Source of the DNA: an uncultured Lachnospiraceae bacterium
GTDB lineage: Bacteria > Bacillota > Clostridia > Lachnospirales > Lachnospiraceae
Assembly (NCBI GenBank): GCA_910585825.1
Contig: CAJUEY010000002.1
Location: 62,001-126,000, forward strand
Direction of reading: 5' to 3'
DNA: 64,000 bases
In this document: positions 1 through 8,500 of the stretch, one piece after another
Layout of the letters: the number at the start of each line of letters is the position of its first letter
Numbering within the stretch: position 1 is the first letter of the stretch
Made by a program: the position numbers and the translations under genes
Notes under the pieces: model-generated
Database searches by the model: none
The model's input: the letters and a program-made list of their open reading frames with translations, nothing else
What the model was told of the DNA's origin: nothing

Positions 1-1
1 A

Positions 2-364
2 TGTATTGTTTTGGATGAACCTACGGCCATGTTAGATCCCGTGGGAAGAAAAGAAGTGCTGCGTGCCGTATTGGAATTAAACCGCAAAAAGGGCGTGACA
101 ATTATTTTGATCACTCATTATATGGAAGAAGTAGTAAATGCGGATTATGTTTATGTCATGGATCAGGGCAGAATCGTCATGCAGGGAAAACCGAGAGAAG
201 TCTTTTCGGAAGTGGAGGCTTTAAAGGAACATCGTCTGGATGTACCCCAGATTACGCTTCTGGCCCATGAGCTTTGGAAAGCGGGACTGCCGGTTTCCAA
301 AGGGATTTTAACCAGAGAAGAATTGGAACATGAATTAGCGGGACTGTATGGGAGTAAAAAATAA
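2..364 (+). CDS. ecfA1: Energy-coupling factor transporter ATPase EcfA1, C-terminal part (5' end outside window)
   Basis: The reading frame is open from the first bases, so the gene starts upstream of the window. It shows the Walker B and D-loop (CIVLDEPTAMLDP), the H-loop histidine (ILITHYMEEV) and the C-terminal extension typical of ECF ATPases. EcfA1 pairs with EcfA2 to drive vitamin and trace-metal uptake through EcfT and exchangeable S-components. It ends 2 nt before ecfA2 in an A1-A2-T order. An internal ATG/TTG is not a credible start because Walker A would be missing. Assignment as A1 rests on being first of the pair. Confidence 0.93.
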   Translation, partial: CIVLDEPTAMLDPVGRKEVLRAVLELNRKKGVTIILITHYMEEVVNADYVYVMDQGRIVMQGKPREVFSEVEALKEHRLDVPQITLLAHELWKAGLPVSKGILTREELEHELAGLYGSKK

Positions 365-366
365 CC

Positions 367-1215
367 ATGTCAATTATTTTAGATAAAGTAAATTATGTCT
401 ACAGCACGGGAAGCGCATATGAAATCCAGGCATTAAAAAATATCAATTTACAAATAGAAGATGGGCAGTTCGTCGGGATTATCGGTCATACAGGTTCCGG
501 GAAATCCACATTAATACAGCATATGAACGGTTTAATGAAGGCTACTTCCGGGGGAATCTATTTTAACGGCAGGGACATTTATGAAGAGGATTACGACAAA
601 AAAGAGCTGCGCACCAGGGTGGGATTGGTGTTCCAGTATCCGGAACATCAGCTTTTTGAGACGACTATTTTTGATGATGTCTGTTTTGGCCCCGTAAATC
701 AGGGGCTTAGCAAAGACGAGGCGGGGCTTAGGGCATTTGAGGCCTTGAAAATGGTTGGATTGCCGGAATCCCTTTATTATCAGTCGCCTTTTGAACTCTC
801 CGGCGGACAAAAGCGGAGAGTTGCTATTGCAGGCGTGCTTGCCATGAAGCCGGAGGTGTTGATTTTGGACGAACCTACGGCAGGATTGGATCCGAAAGGA
901 AGAGATGAAATTTTAGATCTGATTGCCGATATGCATCAGAAACGAAAAATGACGGTGATTTTGGTTTCTCACAGTATGGAGGATGTTGCAAAATATGTCC
1001 AGCGGATTATTGTCATGAACGGCGGAGAAATCTTATATGACGGAACGCCGGGAGAAGTGTTCCGTCATTACAGAGAATTAGAAACAATCGGCCTTGCAGC
1101 TCCCCAGGTAACGTACCTGATGCATGAATTAAAGGAACTTGGTCTTGATACAGATACAGATGCAACGACAATAGAAGAGGCGAAGGAAAGTATTCTTAAG
1201 CTATTTCAGAGGTAG
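367..1215 (+). CDS. ecfA2: Energy-coupling factor transporter ATPase EcfA2
   Basis: This 282-residue ABC ATPase is one of two nucleotide-binding subunits of an ECF vitamin transporter. Walker A is GHTGSGKST at residues 40-48, the signature is LSGGQKRRVAIAG near residue 144, and Walker B is VLILDEPTAGLD near 163, with the H-loop in VSHSMEDV. Length fits the family (about 280). It lies 2 nt after ecfA1 and 4 nt before ecfT, so translation is probably coupled. The upstream Shine-Dalgarno is weak (GGGAG about 12 nt away), which fits coupling. It acts at the cytoplasmic face of the membrane. Confidence 0.95.
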   Translation: MSIILDKVNYVYSTGSAYEIQALKNINLQIEDGQFVGIIGHTGSGKSTLIQHMNGLMKATSGGIYFNGRDIYEEDYDKKELRTRVGLVFQYPEHQLFETTIFDDVCFGPVNQGLSKDEAGLRAFEALKMVGLPESLYYQSPFELSGGQKRRVAIAGVLAMKPEVLILDEPTAGLDPKGRDEILDLIADMHQKRKMTVILVSHSMEDVAKYVQRIIVMNGGEILYDGTPGEVFRHYRELETIGLAAPQVTYLMHELKELGLDTDTDATTIEEAKESILKLFQR

Positions 1216-1219
1216 GATT

Positions 1220-2023
1220 ATGTTACGAGACATTACAATTGGACAGTATTATCCGGCAGATTCTGTCGTTCACAAACTAGATCCCCGGGTAAAGCTGATG
1301 GCAGCATTGGTTTATATCATATCTTTATTTACTTTTCGAGGCGCAGCCGGTTTTATATTGGTGAGTGTATTTCTGGTTTTTATGATACGTTTGTCGAAAG
1401 TGCCTTTTTCTTATATGGTAAAAGGTTTAAAAGCGATTGTTATTTTAATGGTGATTACAGCGGCTTTTAACCTGTTTTTAACGCCGGGCGAAGAGGTTCT
1501 GGTTCATTTCGGGGTGTTTACGATCACAATGGAAGGGGTAAAAAATGCAGCATTTATGCTGGTCCGTCTGATTTATCTGATTGTGGGAACATCCATTATG
1601 ACTTTAACGACGACGCCGAATCAGCTGACCGATGGATTGGAAAAAGCATTGATGCCCTTGTCAAAGATCAAGGTTCCGGTGCATGCCATTGCCATGATGA
1701 TGTCCATTGCACTGCGTTTTATACCGATTTTGATTGAAGAGACGGATATCATCATGAAAGCCCAGATGGCAAGAGGCGCTGATTTTGAAAACGGCAATTT
1801 GATCCGCAGGGCAAAAAGCATGGTGCCTCTCTTGGTTCCCTTGTTTGTCAGCGCCTTCCGCCGGGCAGATGATCTGGCTATGGCAATGGAGGCGAGATGT
1901 TATGTAGGAGGCAGTGGAAGAACGAAGATGAAGCCGCTGCGTTATACAAAAAAGGATTATATGGCCTATCTGGTTTTGATTGTTTATTTTGCGGGAATCA
2001 TTTTACTGCGTATTTTTGTGTAG
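1220..2023 (+). CDS. ecfT: Energy-coupling factor transporter transmembrane protein EcfT
   Basis: This 267-residue hydrophobic protein shows several membrane segments in the N-terminal half (around residues 25-45, 65-85, 105-125) and one at the C-terminus. It has the ARG-type coupling motifs of EcfT (KAQMARGADFE and AMEARCYVGG) that contact the two ATPases. It is the scaffold linking EcfA1/A2 to substrate-binding S-components. The ribosome site AGAGGTAGG overlaps the ecfA2 stop. No S-component is encoded here, as expected for a shared group II ECF module. Confidence 0.94.
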   Translation: MLRDITIGQYYPADSVVHKLDPRVKLMAALVYIISLFTFRGAAGFILVSVFLVFMIRLSKVPFSYMVKGLKAIVILMVITAAFNLFLTPGEEVLVHFGVFTITMEGVKNAAFMLVRLIYLIVGTSIMTLTTTPNQLTDGLEKALMPLSKIKVPVHAIAMMMSIALRFIPILIEETDIIMKAQMARGADFENGNLIRRAKSMVPLLVPLFVSAFRRADDLAMAMEARCYVGGSGRTKMKPLRYTKKDYMAYLVLIVYFAGIILLRIFV

Positions 2024-2080
2024 ATATTGGGTCTGAAAGGCAATCTTATGAGGTCTTTGAAGGAGTAAAAGGAGACGGTT

Positions 2081-2821
2081 ATGCGTGTACAGCTTACAGT
2101 AGCTTACGACGGAACAAATTATCACGGCTGGCAGCTGCAGCCAAATGGAATTACGATAGAGTCTGTATTAAATCAGGCTCTTTCTGATTTGTTAGGAGAA
2201 AATATTACAGTCATTGGCGCAAGCCGTACGGATGCAGGAGTGCATTCTCTGGGGAATTTGGCGGTTTTTGATACAAATACCAGAATTCCGGCAGAGAAAA
2301 TTTCTTATGCCCTTAATCAGAGGCTGCCGGAGGATATTGTCATACAGGAGTCAAAAGAGGTGGCTGCGAATTTTCATCCAAGGCGCTGCAGCAGCAGAAA
2401 GACGTATGAATATAAAATATTAAACAGACAGTTTCCGGATCCTACCAGAAGGAGAGATACCTATTTTTATCATTATGGTCTGGATGTGGAAAAAATGCGG
2501 AAAGCGGCGGGGTTTCTGGTGGGAGAACATGATTTTAAGAGTTTTTGTTCTATTCACACGTCAGCAGAAACAACAGTCCGAACAATTTATGCAATTGATG
2601 TGAAAAAAGAAGAAGATGTGATTGCAATCCGGATCGAGGGGAGCGGATTTCTCTATAATATGGTTCGCATTATTGCCGGTACTCTGGTGGAAGTGGGAAA
2701 TGGAAAGCTTGAGCCAGAGACGCTGAAACAGATATTGAACCAGAAAGCCAGAAACGCGGCAGGGCCTACAGCACCGGCACACGGTCTGACTATGATCGGA
2801 ATCGTGATAGAAGATTCATAA
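2081..2821 (+). CDS. truA: tRNA pseudouridine(38-40) synthase TruA
   Basis: This 246-residue protein converts U38-U40 of tRNA anticodon stems to pseudouridine. The catalytic motif SRTDAGVH places the aspartate at D51. The start of the protein (VAYDGTNYHGWQ) and the GSGFLYNMVRIIAGTL block are characteristic of TruA. An AAAGGAGAC site precedes the ATG. It follows ecfT by 57 nt. In many Firmicutes ecfA1-ecfA2-ecfT-truA continues into rplM-rpsI; here a glycoside hydrolase follows instead. Confidence 0.96.
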   Translation: MRVQLTVAYDGTNYHGWQLQPNGITIESVLNQALSDLLGENITVIGASRTDAGVHSLGNLAVFDTNTRIPAEKISYALNQRLPEDIVIQESKEVAANFHPRRCSSRKTYEYKILNRQFPDPTRRRDTYFYHYGLDVEKMRKAAGFLVGEHDFKSFCSIHTSAETTVRTIYAIDVKKEEDVIAIRIEGSGFLYNMVRIIAGTLVEVGNGKLEPETLKQILNQKARNAAGPTAPAHGLTMIGIVIEDS

Positions 2822-2876
2822 ACAGTTGTGGTTTGCCGGAATCGTTGTGAGGTAATTTCTGAAAAGTTATGGATTG

Positions 2877-2905
2877 TTGAATTGTTTTCTGAATTGTGAT
2901 ACAAT
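2877..2905 (+). promoter_or_regulatory. Putative sigma-A promoter of the GH20 gene
   Basis: TTGAAT at 2877-2882, a 17-nt spacer and TACAAT at 2900-2905 resemble a housekeeping promoter. It sits just upstream of the AGGAAAGGA ribosome site, leaving a leader of about 30 nt. It would separate the hydrolase from the ecf-truA transcript. Confidence 0.6.
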
Positions 2906-2938
2906 TTTATTATTCATAAAAGGAAAGGAATGGGGATT

Positions 2939-5227
2939 ATGAGAAAAAAGATAACTCTGAGAATGATTACCTGTCTTCTTGCAGTCTGCCTGCTGTCTTC
3001 TTTGCTGCCGTCTGCAGTATTGGCAGATGAAACAGAGCAGACGGCATTTTTGCCAAAGAGAATGTTTATTGTCGGCACGAACAACCCGGAAGGGACAGAG
3101 CTTGCACAAAAAGTATCGCTGGCAGCAGCAGAATTTCAGGTAAAAGGAATTTGTGATTCTATGAAAATCGTGTATGGAGAGGCTGCTTTGGCACAGGAGA
3201 ACGATATTTTGATACAGATATCAGATACCCTTGATCAGGAATCTTTTGAAATTTTGTTAGAGGAAGGAAAAGCGTTTCTGACAGCGGGTTCGCCTGCCGG
3301 CGCGTTATATGGGCTGCGGAGTATGCTGAAGACGAAAATGCTTGGAAGAGAAATCGTTGATACATCAGAGACGCCGGACATAGGACAGAGGATTTTTCAT
3401 CTGGATTGCGGCAGAAAATATTTTTCCAAAGAATGGATTCTTTCTCTGATCAAAGAAATCTCATGGCTTAAGATGAATCAGCTGGAGATTGATTTTTCCA
3501 ACGGAACGGGTTTTCGGTTTGCATTAAATGATATGTCTCTGGATATAAACGGAGACGGCGAAATGGATGAAGATTTATCGGTGCTGCCGGGAGGCGTTAC
3601 AGATCCGGCTTCTTATCTCAGGGAAAGTGATATGAATGAGATTATCCGGACAGCGCAGGAGTATGGAGTGGAGATTGTTCCGTGTCTGGATACGCCGGGA
3701 CATACCGGATGGATTTTTGGAAAGGATTCTTTCAGTAAATATGGGGCGAATGGAGATCTTGATGTGGAAAATACAGAGGCAGTGGCCTTTATAAAAGCGC
3801 TTGTAAAGAAGTATGCCGCTTATTTTGTATCCAGGGGATGTACAACCTTTCATATAGGAGGAGATGAGTACCTGCATGGCGCATATAACTGGGGAACGCC
3901 GGTAGCCTCTACAGAGGAAAAATACGGAGCGGCAGCAGTTTATCTGGATTCCCTTGCCGCAGAATTGAAAGCGCTTGGTGTGAAAAAGATACGTTCTTTT
4001 AATGACTGCCTGTACTATAATTCGGATACGCAGACCCATACCTGGCAGAATGTGGACGAGGCGGAATATTGGTGTTATGACGGAATGAACGGTTTTCGGT
4101 ATGCGGCTCCGGGTTTTCTGGCAGAGCAGGGGCTTGGCATGATCAATGGGCACGGAGATTTTTATGATATTTTGACCGGAGGAGACGATAACTGGAAAAA
4201 GCCCGTGGGCGATGCGGGCACGAAAAAGACGCCGGCAGGCATTTTTGCTCAGTTTCAGAATCATATTTTTGCAGGGAATCAGATAGTAGATGATCCGCAT
4301 GTTGTGGGTTCGACTTATTTTCTGTGGTGTGATGATCCCACACAGGGGACACAGGAGGAGGTTGCCGCCAGCCTGTATACGAGACTGCGTTCTGCTTCCG
4401 AAAAAATGCAGAATGAAGAGGCTTCCGGCTCATATGAAGATTTTGCACAGACATTTACTTCTTCTGTGGGAGGATTTTCTGCAGACGGAACGATTCAGGA
4501 AATTACACTTCCCACACCGGAGCCCATCGTTGGCGTGGAAGAAGAGCAGCCGCCGAAACCGGAACCGATCGCATATGATATTTCAGAGGCTGTGATTTCC
4601 GCGATTCCGGAGCAGTACTATATACAGAAGGCGCTTACGCCGGCTTTATCTGTGACATATCTTGGATACAAATTGAAATACGGCGTGGACTATACAGTGT
4701 CTTATGCCGATAATGTCAATATAGGAACAGCTTCTGTGACGATTTTCGGAAAAGGTGATTTTTATGGGACGAAAAAAACATCATTTTCCATTGGTATTAG
4801 GGAAAAGAGCATATGGGAAATCGGTCAGTTTTGTTATCAGATAACAAATGTTCCAAATAAAACCGTTTCGGTAACAGGCGCAGCAGGGGAACTGACTTCA
4901 GCAGTTATAAAACCCACAGTTGTTATCGGAGGGGTATCTTTTCGGATCACAGAGATCGGAGCAAAGGCATTTTCCGGTAATACAAAATTAAAGAAAGCAG
5001 TAGTCGGACAAAATATAGAAAAGATTGGAGCAAAGGCATTTTTCCGATGCAAAAATCTGAAATCCATTCAAATAAAAACCTCAAAATTAAAAGCTAAAAG
5101 AATTGGAAAAAAGGCATTTGCAAAAATTTCTGCAAAAACAGTGATAAAAGTTCCGAAAAAGAAAAAGACGGCATATCAGAAAATTTTATATAAGAAAGGC
5201 GTTTTAAGGAGCGCAAAGATAAAATAG
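2939..5227 (+). CDS. Secreted GH20 beta-N-acetylhexosaminidase-like enzyme with LRR_5 tail
   Basis: This 762-residue exported protein has a signal peptide (about 1-30, ending near AVLADE), a GH20 N-terminal domain (about 35-140), then a GH20 (beta/alpha)8 barrel (about 145-480). The motif HIGGDEY places the D309-E310 pair used in substrate-assisted catalysis. An Ig-like module (about 540-615) follows, then a lysine-rich LRR_5/BspA-like tail (about 623-762). GH20 enzymes release terminal GlcNAc/GalNAc or act on lacto-N-biose-type ends; the exact specificity is not visible. ATG at 2939 is chosen over 2930 because AAGGA ends 9 nt before it and would touch the upstream ATG. No LPXTG motif or C-terminal membrane anchor is present. 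Confidence 0.88.
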   Translation: MRKKITLRMITCLLAVCLLSSLLPSAVLADETEQTAFLPKRMFIVGTNNPEGTELAQKVSLAAAEFQVKGICDSMKIVYGEAALAQENDILIQISDTLDQESFEILLEEGKAFLTAGSPAGALYGLRSMLKTKMLGREIVDTSETPDIGQRIFHLDCGRKYFSKEWILSLIKEISWLKMNQLEIDFSNGTGFRFALNDMSLDINGDGEMDEDLSVLPGGVTDPASYLRESDMNEIIRTAQEYGVEIVPCLDTPGHTGWIFGKDSFSKYGANGDLDVENTEAVAFIKALVKKYAAYFVSRGCTTFHIGGDEYLHGAYNWGTPVASTEEKYGAAAVYLDSLAAELKALGVKKIRSFNDCLYYNSDTQTHTWQNVDEAEYWCYDGMNGFRYAAPGFLAEQGLGMINGHGDFYDILTGGDDNWKKPVGDAGTKKTPAGIFAQFQNHIFAGNQIVDDPHVVGSTYFLWCDDPTQGTQEEVAASLYTRLRSASEKMQNEEASGSYEDFAQTFTSSVGGFSADGTIQEITLPTPEPIVGVEEEQPPKPEPIAYDISEAVISAIPEQYYIQKALTPALSVTYLGYKLKYGVDYTVSYADNVNIGTASVTIFGKGDFYGTKKTSFSIGIREKSIWEIGQFCYQITNVPNKTVSVTGAAGELTSAVIKPTVVIGGVSFRITEIGAKAFSGNTKLKKAVVGQNIEKIGAKAFFRCKNLKSIQIKTSKLKAKRIGKKAFAKISAKTVIKVPKKKKTAYQKILYKKGVLRSAKIK

Positions 5228-5231
5228 ACTG

Positions 5232-5260
5232 TTTACTTTTGAAATAAAATGTATTAGAAT
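5232..5260 (+). promoter_or_regulatory. Putative promoter of the PFP gene
   Basis: TTTACT at 5232-5237, a 17-nt spacer and TAGAAT at 5255-5260 lie 41 nt before the pfp start. The -35 element is weak. An AAGGAGA site precedes the ATG. Confidence 0.45.
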
Positions 5261-5300
5261 TTAGTCGTAGAAAAACTATAAAAAACAAGGAGATTTAAGT

Positions 5301-6962
5301 ATGAAAATTTCATCATTACAAACAGCCAGATATAAGTATTCTCCGAAACTTCCGGGAATGTTGAGAAACGGTATTGCAGATATCTGTGTGAAAGAAGGCG
5401 AAGAAACTCAGAGTGTGGCTGATCAGGAAAAGATCAAAGCTCTTTTTCCAAATACTTATGGTAAAAAGGAAATTACTTTCCAGGCGGGAGAGAACACTTC
5501 TGAAACAAAAAAACAAGTTGTAGGCGTTATCCTTTCCGGTGGACAGGCTCCCGGCGGACATAATGTCATTTGTGGATTATATGATGCTTTAAAGGCGACA
5601 AATAAAGAAAATGTTCTTTATGGTTTTAAAAACGGTCCCAGCGGTCTGATCGAAGATGATTATTTAATCTTTGATGACGAATATATTGACCAGTACAGAA
5701 ACACGGGCGGTTTCGATATCATCGGTTCCGGCAGAACAAAGCTCGAGACAACCGATCAGTTTGCGATTGCTGCTGAAGTATGTAAAAAACATGGCATTAC
5801 CGCAATCGTTATCATCGGCGGAGATGATTCCAATACGAACGCAGCCGTTCTCGCCGAATATTTTGCAGCGAATCATACAGGCGTTCAGGTGATCGGATGC
5901 CCGAAAACCATTGATGGCGACTTGAAAAACGAAGATATTGAGTGTTCTTTCGGTTTCGATACCGCCACAAAAACATACAGTGAAATCATTGGAAACATCG
6001 AAAGAGATGCAAACTCCGCGAAAAAATACTGGCACTTTATTAAAGTTATGGGACGTTCCGCTTCCCACGTGGCTTTGGAATGCGCCCTTGAGACACAGCC
6101 AAACATCTGTCTGATTTCTGAGGAGGTTTCCGCTAAGAAAATGTCTCTGTCTGAAATTGCGGATTACATTGCTGATTCCGTAGCAAAGAGAGCGGAAAAC
6201 GGAATGAATTTCGGCGTTGCAGTTATTCCGGAAGGCGTTGTTGAATTCGTTCCTGAATTCTCTGCATTGATTCAGGAGATCAACGAACTCCTTGCAGGCA
6301 GCAAAGCCGACGCTTTCAATGCACTTTCCACATGGAAAGAAAAATATGCATTTATCGAAAATGGATTGACCAAAGAATCTATGGAAGTATTTGCAATTCT
6401 TCCGGAGGCAATTCAGCAGCAGTTATTCTTAGAGAGAGATCCCCATGGAAACGTACAGGTTTCTCTGATAGAATCAGAGAAATTATTCTCTGCGCTTGTA
6501 AAGGATAAATTAGAAGAAAGAAAAGCAGCGGGCACATACAACGGCAAATTCAATGCGCTCCATCATTTCCTGGGATATGAAGGAAGATGTGCATTCCCGT
6601 CTAATTTTGATTCCGATTACTGCTATTCTTTAGGATACAATGCATTTATGCTGATTCAGTATGGTTACAACGGTTATCTTTCAAAGATCTCCAATCTGTC
6701 TCAGCCGGCAAGCGAATGGGTTGCAGGCGGTATGCCGATCACTAAGATGATGAACATAGAGAGAAGACATGGCGAAGACAAGCCGGTAATCAAAAAAGCG
6801 CTTGTTGAGCTTGATGGAAAACCGTTCAAATTCTTCCAGGCTCACCGGGAAGAATGGGCAGTTGATACATGTTTCGTATATCCGGGCGCAATCCAGTACT
6901 ATGGACCGGCAGAGGTTTGTGATATTACAACTGTAACACTTGCTCTTGAGCAGACAAAATAA
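5301..6962 (+). CDS. pfp: Diphosphate--fructose-6-phosphate 1-phosphotransferase (PPi-dependent PFK)
   Basis: This 553-residue protein phosphorylates fructose 6-phosphate with pyrophosphate in a reversible glycolytic step. GGDDSNTNA (about residues 173-181) carries the second aspartate that marks PPi rather than ATP use, and CPKTIDGDL holds the lysine and catalytic aspartate region of PFP. The substrate-binding stretch KVMGRSASHVALECAL follows. The length matches the long PFP class rather than the roughly 320-residue ATP-PFK. It appears monocistronic, with its own promoter and a hairpin downstream. PPi specificity is from family knowledge. Confidence 0.93.
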   Translation: MKISSLQTARYKYSPKLPGMLRNGIADICVKEGEETQSVADQEKIKALFPNTYGKKEITFQAGENTSETKKQVVGVILSGGQAPGGHNVICGLYDALKATNKENVLYGFKNGPSGLIEDDYLIFDDEYIDQYRNTGGFDIIGSGRTKLETTDQFAIAAEVCKKHGITAIVIIGGDDSNTNAAVLAEYFAANHTGVQVIGCPKTIDGDLKNEDIECSFGFDTATKTYSEIIGNIERDANSAKKYWHFIKVMGRSASHVALECALETQPNICLISEEVSAKKMSLSEIADYIADSVAKRAENGMNFGVAVIPEGVVEFVPEFSALIQEINELLAGSKADAFNALSTWKEKYAFIENGLTKESMEVFAILPEAIQQQLFLERDPHGNVQVSLIESEKLFSALVKDKLEERKAAGTYNGKFNALHHFLGYEGRCAFPSNFDSDYCYSLGYNAFMLIQYGYNGYLSKISNLSQPASEWVAGGMPITKMMNIERRHGEDKPVIKKALVELDGKPFKFFQAHREEWAVDTCFVYPGAIQYYGPAEVCDITTVTLALEQTK

Positions 6963-6980
6963 AAGCAACATTTCAGAAAC

Positions 6981-7020
6981 AAAAGAGGGGCTGTCGGTAG
7001 AAACGACAGTCCCTCTTTAA
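6981..7020 (+). terminator. Hairpin terminator after pfp
   Basis: A stem of about 15 bp pairs AAAGAGGG plus CTGTCG with CGACAG plus CCCTCTTT (one G-U pair, loop about 7 nt). The U-tract is short. It lies 19 nt after the stop codon. Confidence 0.7.
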
Positions 7021-7291
7021 ACAAAAAAAGAGATTTTATATGAGAAGATCGAGAATGATCGGAACCATGGAGATAGAAGCGGACGTCCTGTAAAATGGGC
7101 AATTCGTTAGTTTGTACAGAAAAGCAGGATTATTTCGTCAGAATGATGAAACGGTCCGTATTCTTCTTATGATTTCGTTCAAATAACAAGATTTTTTTCT
7201 ATTTTTTGTATATTTCTCGAATAGCAAAGCAGAGAGAAACATGGTACAGTAAATAGCGGAATAAGTACAAACTTTTAGGAGGATTATAAAA
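7021..7291. other. 271-nt intergenic region before the sugar ABC ATPase gene
   Basis: No coding frame with a ribosome site is seen here. The last 30 nt hold the AGGAGG site of the downstream gene. A promoter must lie in the AT-rich stretch at about 7180-7260 but no hexamer pair is convincing. The 5' part is pfp trailer sequence after the hairpin. Confidence 0.4.
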
Positions 7292-8404
7292 ATGGCGAGT
7301 TTATCTTTGAAGCATATTTGCAAAGTTTATCCAAACGGATTTGAAGCGGTAAAAGATTTCAATCTTGAAGTGGAAGACAAAGAGTTTATCATTTTCGTAG
7401 GACCTTCCGGATGTGGGAAATCTACAACGCTTAGAATGATTGCAGGCCTGGAGGATATTTCATCCGGCGAATTCTCAATTGACGGAAAAGTGGTAAATGA
7501 TGTAGAGCCGAAAGACCGCGATATTGCAATGGTATTCCAGAACTATGCATTATATCCCCACATGACCGTATTTGATAACATGGCGTTTGGATTGAAATTA
7601 AGAAAAGTACCTAAGGATGAAATTAAGAAAAAGGTAGAAGAGGCTGCTAAGATCCTTGATCTTGATAAATTATTAGATCGTAAACCGAAGGCTTTGTCCG
7701 GTGGACAGAGACAGCGTGTTGCTATGGGACGTGCGATTGTACGTAATCCAAAAGTATTCCTGATGGATGAGCCGTTGTCCAATCTGGATGCAAAATTAAG
7801 AGTGCAGATGCGTTCTGAGATTTCTGCACTGCATCAGAGACTTGGCGCTACTATTATATATGTAACACACGATCAGACAGAGGCTATGACGTTGGGAACC
7901 AGAATCGTTGTATTAAAAGACGGCGAGATTATGCAGGTAGATTCTCCCATTAAATTATACAATGAGCCGAACAATCTGTTCGTAGCAGGATTCATTGGCT
8001 CTCCGCAGATGAACTTTGTGGATGCCAAATGCAGCATTGAAAACGGAAGAGCAGTTTTATCTTTTGATAAATTTAAAGTAACCTTGACGCCGGAGAAATC
8101 CAAGAAACTGATGGACGGCGGATATAATGGCAAAGAAGTATTGTTGGGAATTCGTCCGGATGATATGGGAGATTCTGCAAGAGATATGGAAGAATACAAA
8201 GACAGTGTCATTGAGGCAGATGTAACAGGATACGAGTTATTAGGTTCAGAAGTAATCCTGTATTTCCACATTGCAGGCGTGAGTATGTGTGCAAAAGTAG
8301 ATTCTGCAACAAAAGCTCGTTTTGGCGATCATGTAAAACTGGCTATGAATTCTGAACGGATTCATGTGTTTGACAAAGAAACAGAGCAGACAATTACAAA
8401 TTAG
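7292..8404 (+). CDS. ugpC: MalK/UgpC/MsmK-type sugar ABC transporter ATP-binding protein
   Basis: This 370-residue ATPase energises carbohydrate importers. Walker A is GPSGCGKST (about 37-45), the Q-loop MVFQNYALYPHMTV, the signature LSGGQRQRVAMGRAI, and Walker B FLMDEPLSNLDAKLR. The C-terminal 130 residues form the OB/TOBE regulatory fold of the MalK/UgpC group. There are no permease or binding-protein genes nearby. This fits a shared MsmK-like ATPase that serves several sugar transporters encoded elsewhere. The AGGAGG site and ATG are clear. The symbol is by family convention; the sugar is unknown. Confidence 0.9.
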   Translation: MASLSLKHICKVYPNGFEAVKDFNLEVEDKEFIIFVGPSGCGKSTTLRMIAGLEDISSGEFSIDGKVVNDVEPKDRDIAMVFQNYALYPHMTVFDNMAFGLKLRKVPKDEIKKKVEEAAKILDLDKLLDRKPKALSGGQRQRVAMGRAIVRNPKVFLMDEPLSNLDAKLRVQMRSEISALHQRLGATIIYVTHDQTEAMTLGTRIVVLKDGEIMQVDSPIKLYNEPNNLFVAGFIGSPQMNFVDAKCSIENGRAVLSFDKFKVTLTPEKSKKLMDGGYNGKEVLLGIRPDDMGDSARDMEEYKDSVIEADVTGYELLGSEVILYFHIAGVSMCAKVDSATKARFGDHVKLAMNSERIHVFDKETEQTITN

Positions 8405-8423
8405 GATTATAAACGCAGTGAAA

Positions 8424-8456
8424 GAAAAGCCAGGCGTGTTGCGCCCGGCTTTTCCT
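8424..8456 (+). terminator. Hairpin terminator after the sugar ABC ATPase gene
   Basis: GAAAAGCC pairs with GGCTTTTC around an inner GGCG-TGTT-GCGCC stem-loop. It ends about 50 nt after the stop and precedes the regulator gene's AAGGAGA site. Read-through into the regulator is possible because the U-run is short. Confidence 0.65.
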
Positions 8457-8500
8457 AATATAAGGCTTTACAGGAATGTTTTCAGGGAAGGAGAGGTTTT

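Noticed and set aside
3575..4300. A 241-codon open frame on the minus strand inside the GH20 gene
   Set aside because: It overlaps the GH20 catalytic domain on the opposite strand and has no recognisable product.
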